Source of the DNA: Sphagnum compactum
Lineage: Eukaryota > Bryophyta > Sphagnopsida > Sphagnales
Length of the DNA stretch: 64,000 bases
Reading direction: 5' to 3'
Assembly: GCA_965153455.1 (NCBI GenBank)
Contig: OZ234497.1
Location: forward strand, 12,214,001 to 12,278,000
Part shown: piece by piece, positions 13,001-26,019 of the stretch
How the letters are laid out: each line of letters begins with the position of its first letter
Position numbering within the stretch: position 1 is the stretch's first letter
Notes under the pieces: generated by a model
Seen by the model: the letters and a program-made list of their open reading frames with translations, nothing else
Database searches by the model: none
Told to the model about the DNA's origin: nothing
Made by a program: the position numbers and the translations under genes

Positions 13001-15600
13001 TCCACATATTGAACACACTTTCATTATTGTAGTTGTGACAAGATCTATGTGCAACAATTGTTTGCTAAAGTGTTGAAATTTGATTTTTAATTTGGTTTGA
13101 AGCACTTCATTATTTACACTAAAATTGATATAACCAACAACAATGTTACGAGAAAATGAACGAAAAGTTGTAAACAATACTTGCATGAGATGGGTGACTT
13201 TGAAGCTTACACAATCCTAATTCCTTGTATATCCCTTCATGGGTAATCTAAAAATCACTTATGTAAATAACTGGAAAAAGAAAATTGCATTTCATGAAGT
13301 AAAGTTCAATAACATACCAATACTTGCACTAATACACATTGACTTGAGATTATACTTATCAACAATTTGTGTTTATTGTTTGATTTGGAATGTAGCCCAT
13401 GTTATTTATAAGTTGTTGTGTTCCATGTGAACATGGCTTACAACAAAGGAACTACCACACATATAAAATGAAAGTAGCTATTTGGCAAAGAAGCTTAAAT
13501 ATATACAAGGACTCATTAATTGTCACAAATATGAAAAAGCTCTTTCTTGGCACATGTCTTGGGAGTAAAAATGAAAGAAAGGCAAATATCATGATCTTGG
13601 GAAAATCATTTCATTAGATGGGTGCCCCAAGAACTTACACATTTGTACTTTCTTTTATGGCTTCATGGCTAATTCAAAAGTCACCTTAATCAATAATGTA
13701 TATAACACATGCACATAAAAAATGAAAAATTGAAATTTGAAAAGTTCATCTTTGTTGTTAGTATGAACAACATTTACCTTAACACATAAATAGTGAGTAG
13801 AAGTGAAAGAAAACATGTTATGATTGTACACAATATTTGCATCATCTTGGTCAATTAAAAAATTATACATTTTTTTGTTTCTTCCACAACTTTTGATGGT
13901 TAAAGTGAAAAGTGATTTAAGTAAAGATCTTACAGAAAGTATTGTTCATAAAGTAAAATTTGTAACATATTAATTGTTGTAGTAGTGTCTTGTGATTTAG
14001 ATCATGATTGCCAACAACTTGTGTTGCCTATTTGATGTCATGCTTACAACCCATTGAAAAAGATTTAAAATAGATAAAATGAAGTTAAAGCATTTTTTTT
14101 GTTTGAATTTTTGTTATTTTTAATTAATTGAAACCATCATTTATTTTTTTATGAGTTCGTGAAATTATTAAAAATTTTAATTTTTGAATGTAATGAATAG
14201 AAATATTCAAGCTCAATGCCCATGTTGTTTTATGCATTTGGAATATCATTCATTATTATTGTGTGTACAAGAATATTATGTTGCCAATTTGTTAGTTCTT
14301 GTGCAACTAAAATGAATTATTGATTATGAACTTTGATGGAACAAGTCCCAAGGCATTCCATTTCAATAGACATTTATGCTAAAACAACAAGGATGAAAGC
14401 AAGTTTACATCTACATGCGAACAATCTTAAAATCAATATATTCTAATTTTGTTTATGACACTTTACTTTGAATTTAAATGGTTGTTTGTATGTAAAGCTT
14501 GAAGTTTAATCATTATATGGTTTGGGCATGTGTTGTTTAATTATATTACATTTGAATGATGAATTAATGATGACATTATATGCACATTGTTTGTTACTTA
14601 CATTATAGTTGTGGAAGACTTTTACTTAGATTTCAAATATGATTATTAAACTATTTTTCACATTGCAATAAGATTATTTTCACAATGGAAATGTGCAAAC
14701 ATCATTTCACATTTGGCAACTATGAAAATATAACCCAACTAGAGACAAGGTAAACCTCTTAGCATTATATCTAACAAAAGATATTAGATAGGATATTTAA
14801 CAACAATAGTTTTAACATGTTTTAGCTTAGCATTAAAAATATAAATAAAATACATCCCATTGGAAAGGACCATGGATCATAAAAAATGTTCATATGAGTA
14901 TCGTATTTTTCAACTTTGAATATTAATATATGCAATTATATTATTGGAATGAGACATTTCTCAATATTTATGTAACAAACTTATGTAATGTGTTTAACAA
15001 TGCAAAATTCAAAATTATTATTGTCAATTTTAATAGATGAAAAATAATAACATTCATAAATGGACATTAATTATACAAAATAGTTCCATCAACAAATTGA
15101 TGAGTTGCAATTTAGAATTGCACTAATTGAATTCGAGTTGTAACATGGTACCCATTGGCAAAATCCATTAGTCGCTAGACATTAATTTGGTAATGCATTA
15201 GTTGCAAGTTAGTAACACCATACATCAATAAATTTCATCCATCGATAAATGAATGAAAAGCCATGCAAGTGTTAGGTTTGCTCATGGGCATTTGTGAAGG
15301 AAACTGATGTGAATAGAAAGTTGCAAAGTAATTATAAATTAGTTATAAAGAATACGAACAAACTTCATTCGTGTCAATGGATGATTCACAAACCACCACA
15401 CAAACATTTTGTTCATATATATGCGCATTTTAGGTTTCAATACATTTGATGCAATTGTTGCAACTTGTCCAATAACACTAACATCGAATAAATACCATGA
15501 GTTGCAAATGATTGTTAAAACCCTAAAATCTAATTGCAAACCCAATTGCAAAACCGTCAATTTTCTCATAAGGTTTTTTAAAAGAACATTAGTGAACAAA
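10033..15600. other. DCL3 3' flank, then AT-rich spacer with no supported gene
   Basis: About 10033-10750 has gene-like base composition and probably holds the DCL3 3' UTR and trailing sequence. From about 10800 the sequence becomes strongly AT-rich with many A and T runs. Open frames here are short, have no recognisable motif and are not supported. The longest minus-strand frames, 12822-13016 and 12998-13186, match no family I know. I see no RNA gene or clear element. Confidence 0.6.
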
Positions 15601-16550
15601 ACCTATAGAGCTGGGGCTAATTCTGCCTTGTGATTGGTCATTTTGCTGGTTCCACTTCTGGTTTAGCCAATTCCAAGGTGGAACAGGCCATAAGGGGCGT
15701 ATTCTCCGATTCCAAACTTGGCCACAACCCTACTCAGTAACCCTAATCGGTTAGAATCCCCATGTTACCCGGGTGACAGACAGAACGGCATCTCCGCCCT
15801 GCCAGGGTCGATGATGCGTTCCAGGGTGGAACAGGCCGTAAGGGGCGCATTCTGTAACCCTAATTAGTAACCCTAATTCTCTCCAGTCCTTAGAGAAGCT
15901 GCCCGGCAAGGGACACGCTTACCAGTCCAGCGTTTCCGTCCCTTCCAGGTCTGTTTCCGGCGCTGTGCAGGTTCAATCGTGGGTTGCAGCGCATCTCAAT
16001 CTGTTCTCTCGCGGTTGCTAGCTGCCGCTTGTTTCCACAATCTGCTCCGGTTTCTCTCTTCGCCTTTTTTGTGGGTATCAAACGTAGAGAAGGTGATCAT
16101 TGGTCTCTTCCTTTTGAGGGCGAGGGTCTTCTACCCATCTTTGGTTTTTGCCCTGTCGGAGCAGAAGGAGAAGAAGAAGAAGAAGAAGAAGAGAGAGCGA
16201 GAAATTCAAACCAAGCTTGGAGTTTTGTGGGGCGTATAGTGTCGTTTGTTCTTCCCGCCAAGGCTTTTTTTTTTCGGATCTCTCTCCGCTTTTCTTTTTT
16301 TTTCTTATTTCGATTTCTTCTTGCTCAACGGAGAAGAAACTTTTGTTCAGTTTTTTGCGAGGAAAATTTTCACGTGGTTGTGATTGCTTCTGGAGGGTGG
16401 TAGTATTGCCTCTCTTTGGTCTTCGTCTATGCAGTGGAAGAAAATCTGGCAGTAATTTTTTTGCTGGATTAGGTTTTTCCTCGATAGAAACTGGAAGAAG
16501 ACTCTTGAGGAAGATTTTCTCGATAGACAGGAGAAGAGTAACATTGAGAG

Positions 16551-16620
<70 letters not shown>
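15600..16620 (+). promoter_or_regulatory. Upstream region and 5' leader of the PHO88/SND3-like gene
   Basis: A sharp rise in GC marks the promoter and leader of the gene starting at 16621. It holds a 35-bp direct repeat at 15671-15705 and 15819-15853 (shared core GTGGAACAGGCC and AAGGGGCG). Several AACCCTAAT motifs follow (15840-15890), resembling plant telo-box elements. A GAA tract lies at 16166-16195 and a (GA)n tract runs into the ATG. No TATA box is obvious. Open frames across the purine tracts are low complexity and not taken as genes. Confidence 0.6.
16546..16620 (+). repeat. (GA)n microsatellite directly upstream of the start codon
   Basis: About 75 bases of nearly uninterrupted GA dinucleotide end exactly at the ATG at 16621. 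GA tracts in plant leaders can bind BPC/GAGA-type factors (general knowledge). Use here is inference. Confidence 0.9.
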
Positions 16621-16624
<4 letters not shown>

Positions 16625-19411
16625 TGTTTCCATGGAAGATGCTAGTGGGACCAGCGCTACTGATAGGGATGAAAGCAGTGAAGTTTGACTACGACAAGCC
16701 TCACAACTTGCTCATCATCCGTGTGGTATACGCCCTGACGCAGATCGTGCTCTTCGCCGCACTGGGTTACATCGCGTATCGGATTTCCAAATACGGAGAT
16801 GCCAAGCACTCTGTCAAAGTCAAGGTCCCATCCGCAACGTAAGCCCGCTCTCTCCTCCTCATTGTGGGGGGAAAAAGGAAAAAAAACCCTAGAAAAATGC
16901 AAGTGCCAAAGTTTCAGCAACAAATCAAAGAAAACACTTGAAAAAAAAAATGGACGTTCAAAATTAGGGTTTTGAAATTCTTTCAATGTCAGATCCAGAT
17001 TCTGTGGTTGCAGGAAGGAATGATTTTCTGTTCTATTTTTTTTGTCTGTGAATCAGGAATCAGTTCGCCTTTGGTACCCTTGTCTTTGGTATCCTTGATA
17101 CACAGTCTCTAGAAACCATAACTGAAGTAGTTGTAATGAATTGGAGCCTGGTAAAAGGGGCCCTTGATCCAGTGTTCTTCCCTCTTGAGGAGTACTGTAT
17201 TGTGGGCTGTGGAATGCTTGAAATTTTGATCCAGCAAATGTGTGCATTTACCATATTGGATGGTCCATTGTTGTTGATTTTTTGTTTTGTTTTGTATTTT
17301 TTTTCTGTGATCATTCTTAGAATGAAGATTTGGAACTATCTGATTGAGATGTTCTGAGTATCAAACAGATGTGTTTTTCAACAATACTATCTAAATGCTG
17401 CTGCTTGGTCCAAATGCCTAGTCTTTGAACATGAGGTAGTAACAGACTTACAGTAATGCTACACACTGAAGCTTTCATGGAGATATTCATGTTTTGGTGT
17501 GAGGGTTTTTTGCAATTCTTGGACCTGCTTATCACTTTCAAAGACATATGGAGAGTTTGGGATAAGAGGATTTTAGTGCCTCAAGGTTTTTGTTTTAAGA
17601 AATCCATCTCATTCAAAGGACTGAAGTGGACTAGTTTATGTCAGAGCTTCTCTTCAGTTCAAAATTTCTTATCTTTAGTTGACTTGGATCTTGCAATTGT
17701 GATCCATATTTCAATGGATGTCAACATGGTCTCCAACTTTTCAACCACCCAAGTACCTGTTTGATAGTTTGATGGTTAAGTAAGCTTAATTTTTTAGAGA
17801 CCTGGAATTAGCATGGATAAGTTTTTAAAATTGGCAGCAAACTGTGAGGAGATTAATCAGATGCAATCAGAGGGTACAAGCTTCTCGGCATTTGTGAGAT
17901 GCAATGGAAAGGGTAAGATAACCCTGATGATCTTTACCAAAACTGAGAGGCTAGGTTGAGGACACTAAATGGCCCTAAGTGACACTAAGTGTACTTGGAG
18001 GTGGACCCTGCATAAGTTTGTTGCTAGTAGTTGGCAGTTGTTATTTGGGCAGTACACTCTTTGTCAATGTTTGAAGGTAAGATTATGCTACACCTGAAAG
18101 CTTCTTGGAACAACTCTGTTTGACATGGGTTTTGACTGTTGGGTTTCTAGTAAAAGATCTAACTCTTGTCGTAGGATGCCCAAGGCATATAAGATACATC
18201 TGCTCTGCATGATTCTGGAATTCAGATTGTAGACTCCAGTGCAGGGATGTCGAAATGATCATTATTGTCCCAGGTGTTATTTCTTAACTGAAATTTAAGT
18301 TAGAAGTTTTCTTGCAATTCTGCAGGAATTGAGTGTGTAAAGTACAGGCCCTGAACATGATCTTGTGGTGTGCAGAGGCCCAGCTGTAGAGACAGAAATG
18401 ACTCATAAGGATTATGATATGTCTGAGCTCAAGAAGCTCTTGAAGAACTTCGGTCTGGTAATTACTATCATCTGTTCCTTCTGAATTGCTTGGATCTTAG
18501 GCCTTGGGCATTCCACTGGAATACTTGTGCATCTCCCTGCATCAGTCATGGCACTAAGGTAACAATAGCATATTTGCTTTATTTTTGATGTCCACTCTCT
18601 GAGTCCCTGCTGATTGTTTGTTCTATGATTCTTTACCAGGGTGCTGCGATGACAGTTGCTATCCATGCTTACATGGCAGTTGTGCCAGCTCTTATTCTTC
18701 AAATGGGTACGCATTATTTCAAAAACTGAAATGTAAAATCTGTTGCCCAACAACGGTCATTGAATCTGAGCACTAAGATCTCATTCAGTAAGGTCATTCC
18801 TCTCTTTGGTGAAGTGATTACTGTTGTTGGGTGCAGTGACACAGCCAATTACACTAATTGACCATGCACTTTTCTTGATCTACATTCTCAAAAGGGATCC
18901 AAGCAAGAACCCCAAGTTGCAGCGTCCGTTTGTTGATGATTCACCAGCTGCCAAGTGAGAACCTGCTTCTTTTGGTGATAGAGTTTCTGAACTTCATTTT
19001 TACACACATTTATTGATGATTTCTAGCAGCCCACATCATTTGATTATATGTTCCTTGTCACCACCCTGTCAAACTGTCAGTGCAGCTTCTGAGTGTACTC
19101 CTGAGAGCTTATGGTTACACCAAGGGTTCTGGTCAGTAATTGTGTTAGATTTTTATTTGGACATGACTTTGATGAGTGACTATCTCAATTCTTTTGAGCA
19201 CAGGTTGGAGGCATTTAAGGAGAAAGCTCAGCAGGAACGAGCAAGGCTTGAGGCTCTTTCAGCTCAAGAACAACCTGCAGCACTAGAGAGTGATGTGGCA
19301 CTAGAGAGTGATGCAACCCCTGGTGATGTGGGTGTGAGTGACACCCAATCTTCATTGTCAAAGGTAGAGCGGAGGCCCCGACGGGCTGAAGTTGGCCAAG
19401 AAGAAGGCTGA
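16621..19411 (+). CDS. PHO88/SND3-family ER membrane protein, complete
   Basis: Exons 16621-16838, 18376-18457, 18640-18706, 18837-18954 and 19204-19411 give 230 residues with consistent phases. The N-terminus has a hydrophobic stretch (MLVGPALLIGM), then a clear membrane span (LIIRVVYALTQIVLFAALGYIAY). A conserved-looking THKDYDMSELKKLL follows, then a second hydrophobic region (AAMTVAIHAYMAVVPALILQM) and LKRDPSKNPKLQRPF. The tail is charged and predicted coiled (EAFKEKAQQERARLEAL). This order (paired membrane spans, TxxDYDxxxL, K/R-rich PF motif) is that of the PHO88/SND3 family, known in yeast for ER targeting of membrane proteins. Assignment is by remembered motif pattern, not a search. 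The tail has a duplicated ALESDVALESDA. The ATG is preceded by the GA tract; the next in-frame Met is at residue 7. The first intron is long (about 1.5 kb). Confidence 0.72.
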
Positions 19412-22400
19412 GTTTTTGTGGGGACAAATGGTAGTTGGTTGTGCAGTTGGGTCTCACAGATTTTTCTGTCAAATGCCGCATGTACACATATCAGCAACTT
19501 TGCCAAATCTATAGTTTTGAGAAGTTGGGACTTATGAGGAGTCACTTAAGAGGTGCTGATGAGTAACTACCATGCTATTTTAATATTTGACAGTTTGTTT
19601 TTCCAACTTAGTGAGCAAGGAGTTTTTGAATGTGTATCACAGTGTCTACCTGTGCTCAGGTCAATGTGCACTATTTTGCAAATCCATGGTTATACATGTA
19701 GTTCACAACCCATTCACCTGTGAGAAATAAAATAGTTGTGTATCTTTCACAAGAACTGGTTTAAGTAGGATTTATTTAGGTCGGAAGTCACTCTTACAGT
19801 TACTGATTGTTACAATTGCTTTGTCTCTGTTAAACCACTGGGGGCCATAGAGAGCTGCATGTGGTTTGTCACTAAACCTGGGAGTTACCAAGAGAGCCAT
19901 AATTCAGCGAAATCAAGGTAAGGGTTAAGACTGGTGTGCTGTCCTACTTACATCTCCAAATCAAGATGAAATGATTCAAGTTCTGGAAAGTTGATATCTT
20001 GAATTTTAGGAAATGTTGATTCTAATATATTGAGTCTAAGAATGTAAACTTCTCTGTCTTGGGCTCCACAAAGAAAATGAATTAGAGGTGGTGTGAGAAT
20101 ATGATGTATTCTGTGTGTCACAATGATCAATCACTTCTTTGTTGCTTTAGAGCCCTTAAAATGTCTTTTTAAGTTTCTTTTTGGTCTGATTGTCATTGTG
20201 TGATCACCAGTGTGCCGCTACCAGTGCAGCTTTGTGGCAAAAGTGTTGTTATTCATAATAATGCTTTTGAGTTCTTTGTCATACTATAAGATATTCAGTT
20301 ACCAACAATAAAGGGAAATCCCCACTACAGTAGTGTAAGGTTTGTGGAGGTGAAGGGCTACAACCTGAAGACCAAGGAACATTGAGGGTCTCAAATGGGG
20401 CACGGGGCTGAATGAAGTACCCAACATGAAAGATTGTCCTTGTGTTTTTTTTTTAAAATGTAGTTGATATATTCCTTAACACAAGATTAGAATGCTAATT
20501 TGTCTCTTAAGCTTTAAGTCCAAAGTAATTAGTCTTTTAAGCTAGTTGTAATTGATTATGTATATTATATAGGTGTGCTTGAAGATTATCTATTTCTCAC
20601 TTTAACGTCCAAGCTACTTGTAGTGTTCAAGGTTGGTAGATTCAAGTGGATGTGTAATCCTTGTCATCCTTGTCTGAATTGTATGGCTCAATGAATGTTA
20701 AATTATGTTTTTCAAATTTTGAAACCACATCTGAAATTCCCCTTTTTTCTGATTAGTCTTTTTTATACATAGATCTCTTTGTTAGGTTTTAGAAATTGTC
20801 ATATCATTAACCATTGAATAGGATTATGAAATCGCCAAATCCACTAGTGGATACATTTGTTCTTGGCAAAAAGCACATGAGCTACCATAGGGGCCCTCTA
20901 TGATTTCCTCCCTCACCCACTCCTTTGTCTTCACTCTTCTTCCCTCTCAATGCAAGCCTTCACCAACAAATGTTTTCGTTAGAGGTGTTGTTCACCTAAT
21001 TGGAGCCTCTCGTGAACGTTGCATTTGCTCGCAAGTTTTTAGATTAGTATTGTGGATTTTGCATTGATCACTCCAATTCACAATTGTAGCAAAAACAAGT
21101 TGTAAGATGGAAAAGAACTTACCAATCACGCTTATTATTTGTGAACCTACAAATCACACTCATGATTTGTGACTCAACACAAATTCATGAGCAATTGTGC
21201 GTATCTTTGTATTAAGGTTGTCATTGAAGCTTGTACAATGTAGATTTTGACAACTTGAATTTGATTGTTCATAGGCTTTCAAGTTTAAGGTTGCAAATCA
21301 TGATCCTTTTCAATTTGTGTTATGACATGTTGTAATGGCAAACACTAGCCCCTTGGTGATGCAACAACAACACACACAATGTGCATTACACATCATTTAG
21401 CACTAGAGAAAAAATAATGTTTTGCAATTGACGTTTGTAACTGATTTTTAATTACAAGCGACAAATGAAACTGGAATTTTCATTAGTTACCTAAAACAAG
21501 TTGCACTGACTTCATTTACATATGACATAATGTATTTGACAAATGCATATGAGTTTGTTATATGATTTCATCCATTTATATTCATGTAAAATGCTAAATT
21601 GCAAAATGCAAGTACATGTAGTTATACTAGTTGCCATTCGAAGTTTAATCTATGTGACAATGTGCATAGGAGTTTTGGAAGAGCTACACCCATATTATGT
21701 CATTTGATGAAGCTTCAAGTGTGCAACACAACATTACTTTGACCATTTGGTCAAAGTGATGTGTGCCCTTCAACAAAGATGCGACAAATGGCCAACTCAT
21801 GGAAAACATTTAGAAGCTAGATGAATTAACTTGCATGTGGCATTGAAGTATGACCATTGGTGCACCAGTTGTGGTTAGATTTTTGGCATGAAAAAAAATG
21901 TCAAATGCATGAAAAAACATACTTGTCTAGATTTGAAGCTCAAGATGATGTTTATGTGTTTAAAGAGACGTTATTGAGCTTTGCAAGCAAAAAAAATCTA
22001 AATATTTTGTTGAAGACCTACATTGTGTTCTTGCATTGTTGAAGAAATTGAAATTTGATGTCCCTTAACAATTGCATAAGGACTTCTTGATTTACAAGGC
22101 GACATTGATGATATGTTGCATTGTTAGGTTTTCTTCTTGCATTTTTAATTTGTATTTTGATTTAGTTGAAAATTTAGTTGATAATGGTTTAGGATTGAAT
22201 GGAAAATAACATTATCATGATGATCACATTTTGCAAAATTGAAATAAACGATTATCTTACACTTATTTATTAGAGATGATGAAGTTGGAAAATAAGTTTA
22301 ATGTTATTTGTTTGCAAGTAGATTCCACATTTTAACATGTTTGTTTGAAAAATGTTCAACATCTTAGTGGGATCTTGTAGAAGCATGAGAATGGGTGTGT

Positions 22401-25400
22401 GCAAATATGGCATTGAATGTTTGGGAGATCAAAACCCAAATTTGCAACACAATTTTTCAATTAATAAAAAAAACTTCATTGAACATGATGAATTGATTGA
22501 TGAATTCATGCTTGTTGATTTTGAGAATTCATGTTTGTTGTATAGCCACTTGAAATTGGACGTGTCATTTTCTTGCACATTATGTTTTCAATTCAATTGG
22601 TCAAGGAACATCATTGCTCTCATTCTTGAAATTTTTGTTTCATTTTACATTCCTTTTGATATTCTTTTACAAAACAATGTGATAAAGATATAACTATAAA
22701 TATATGGAAGGACAATCCATTGCCAAATATGTGTAACAAAACTTTGAAATTTATTTGAATGTTAATCATTAGCTCCAAGAAAAAGTGTTAGATGCAACTA
22801 TGACCATAAGAAAGATCATTGCAATCATTGATCAATAAATTAACTAATGTGATAATTTTGTGAACAAAAAGGTGTAAGTGGTCCCACTTTAATACATTAA
22901 TTTTAACAAGTGCATGAAGTGTCAATCATATAAAGTTTCATCACGATGGTTCCTTAAGAAATCATGTGGCTTGAAGGAATGTACATGCACACCCTACATC
23001 TTGAGGTATATGAAAATGAAAGTTGTCACAAATCTATAGTTCATGCTAATCTTGATGTAACTTTCAATCTCACATAAGGTGAAAAATATGACACAAAGAG
23101 ACCAATGTGTATATATGAATGTGTATATTCATGAGAGTTCACACTTATTCTTGCAATGTTTGAGTAGTTAGTAATTGTAATTTTTTAAAAAAATGATTTA
23201 ATCTATTTTGTGACAAGGAGCATGCAATGTCTACCTCAACATTGTAAATTATCACACATTATCTATGGCTAAAAAGAAGATCAAAATTATAAACTCTCTC
23301 TAAAATTCAAAAAAAATGTAAAAAAACAAATAGTAACAACAATTCCTAATATCCATCAAAACAAATGAAACAAATGACTACAAGATGAATTTATTGTGGC
23401 ATCAAACTTTCACCACAAACCTTTGCCATCACAAATGTGAATATTCTTAATTTATTGATATGTTAACCCTAATGAACATTGTCACTTTCTATGAATCACA
23501 AAAAAACTTTGTTGTTCATTTTTTCCCACCATCATCATTGAATGAATATAATGCTCAATCTTTTTTCAATCAACATCATTATCAACATGTCTTCCTATCC
23601 TTTCATGGATATTCATTTCTAATGCCAAGGATGGTGGAAGATTAGAAAAAAGAAAAGGACGTGCATATATTCATGCAACTTTAAGCATGCAACGAGGTTG
23701 AAGGGTGATAATACTTTTTTTTTTCATAAATCCATCATCCAAATTATGTAAAAAAGATGTCATCCACCATTCTTCCCAACCCCTTGAAGATAGGGTTTGA
23801 TATTTTGTAAACATGTCCTTGAAATTTTATTTGTAAAACTTTCTTACCAAATAACTACAACATTTATGGGAGCAAGTTGAACAAACTTGAAGGATGTATA
23901 AATGGAAAAGGAATAACTAGTGGCCCTCATGGGGCTATAACACATGATCTTTGGCCTTCACACATGCAAGATCATAAGCCACATGACATGTTTTTCATGG
24001 TTATATTATCAAAATTGGCCTTGTCATATCATGTTAATTGCATCAATTTTGATGTTCACGTAGCCCAATATCATGTTGCTTTAGGGTCAACCTAGGTCAA
24101 AACAAATTTTTTTTGTAAGGGTCAAACATTTACCCAATGGTAGTTAAAATCTGGTCACCACAGTTTTGAAGGATAAGGATATTGGTTAGACTTGGGTATT
24201 GGTCCTTATGACAATTGAAATTCAATTGTACCAAAAAGACAAATCCTAATTGTCAAGTTTTAGGAGATGATGGCCCAAGACTTAATAGCCAAAATCTCAA
24301 CATTGTAGTTGAGGTTTTGGTGTGGATGGGGGAAATGGGACCTCCCTATCATTTCCCAAATGAATTTAGGAAAGTTGTGATATGTAAAAGAATAATGAAA
24401 TCCACTTATTAAAAGGAGATATGCTCAACTTCTATATTACACAAAGTTTAAAATTGAAGGAAGTTGTTAAATCATCAAAGTTGTGTTTGCCCTATACATG
24501 CTTGTTAAAATTTAAAATCATATATGCATGTCTACTATCTTAGGGCAATTATAAAATTTATAACATAAAAAAACAACAACAATATAAACAAATTAGTCGA
24601 TTAAAAATTAATTTCATTATGATTTTTGTTATTAAATCTTCATCAAAGCCTTATTGAAATTTTAAAAATAACATCAAATATATTATAAACATTTACATCT
24701 CAAAAATTAATTTTATATGAAAATTTCAATTTATTTTAAAATTAATGTGTTTTATTTTAATCAATTCTTGCATATCTTTCAAATCAATTTTTTAAGAATC
24801 TCATTTTAATAAGATTTAAAGGAATTGAATCTAATTATTTGTATGTTTATAAAAGAAAAGTCATTATAAATATAATCATATGAATTTTTTTTACATTTTA
24901 TAATGATATGAAACCTCATGATACAAAAAGGCAAGTGGCAACCCAAAAAAATAAAATGATAAGAGGCATGATCAAATCAATTACCCAACATTCCTATTTT
25001 GAGAAGAACCCAACAAGTAGATGGGTGGACTTCAAAACAACCCATCAATCGGATGGGTGCACCCAAAATCTACACATGCCCATCCATTAACTTGGGGCAA
25101 TAATAATTTACATCTAGCATTTGTAAATACCAAGATGTTCACAATAATGGACCACCAATGTGTGATATGAAAGCCTTAAAAAGGGTAGCAAGTAGAATCT
25201 TACCATACGATAATCCATCAAATTGTTAAAGTAGGATTCCAAGTGCTTTTAAGTCTTTACATCTTTTTTTGATTATTTTTGGATTTAAGGTCTAATAATA
25301 TTATTGTTATTCATAAGTCATCATAAATTGTACTTGTTGTTTTGGTTGTTTCATTCTTCATCATGAATAGAGAATCTAGGTCTTAGGAATTAATTGCCTG

Positions 25401-26019
25401 AGTTAGGTATTTGTGTCATTTTTGTTGTGTGGTTATTTGTGAATCACAATTGTGATATCAAATTTCCTTTATGGTTTTGAGTATTGACCAATGTTGGGTG
25501 GTTCCCAATTTTTCAAAAAACTATTTGTTTTAGGTCCTAGACATGTTTTTAAGAATCAAGTTGGTTTTTTTCAGTTATTTTTTTAATAATTTCAAAACCT
25601 AAAAGAACTAGCTAGGCTATCAATTTTTTTGGAAAAAACAATGTTCAATTGGTTTTCAAAATGTTGATTTTCACAAATTTAAAATAATTGGTTTTCAAAG
25701 GCAATTTTCACAAGTTGGATGTCAATGTTCTTTTTTTTTTTCCTACCAAATTTATATTTGTGAGAACTTACAAAATTTGTCAAATTTTTTTTAAAAAATA
25801 ATATTTTTAAATGATGAAAATGCAAAGCAATTTTATTTCCAAAGTTTCACATGTTCACAATTTCATCCCATTCAAATGAACCTTCAAACTCTTCAAACCC
25901 CTCTTGTCAATGTACATCCTTTTCAATTAACTCCATTGAATTATAAAATAATTTATAACAAACCTTAGGGTCATTAGGTCATTATTGGTTCATAAGTATC
26001 AACTTTTGTAAATTGTGAA
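19412..26019. other. 3' flank of the PHO88/SND3-like gene, then AT-rich spacer
   Basis: About 19412-20350 is likely 3' UTR and downstream flank; an AATAAA-like signal (GAAATAAAATAG) lies near 19724. Beyond this the DNA is AT-rich with short frames such as 22352-22693 (plus), 23877-24095 (plus) and 24215-24412 (plus). None shows a motif I recognise. Decayed transposon is the likeliest content, but I cannot name a family. Confidence 0.5.

Noticed and set aside
15840-15890. Interstitial telomere repeat
   Set aside because: Only a few spaced AACCCTAAT motifs occur, not a tandem array of the plant telomere unit. A telo-box promoter element is likelier.
16148-16645. Long plus-strand ORF with an Arg/Glu repeat
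   Set aside because: It is the (GAA)n and (GA)n leader of the SND3-like gene read in another frame.
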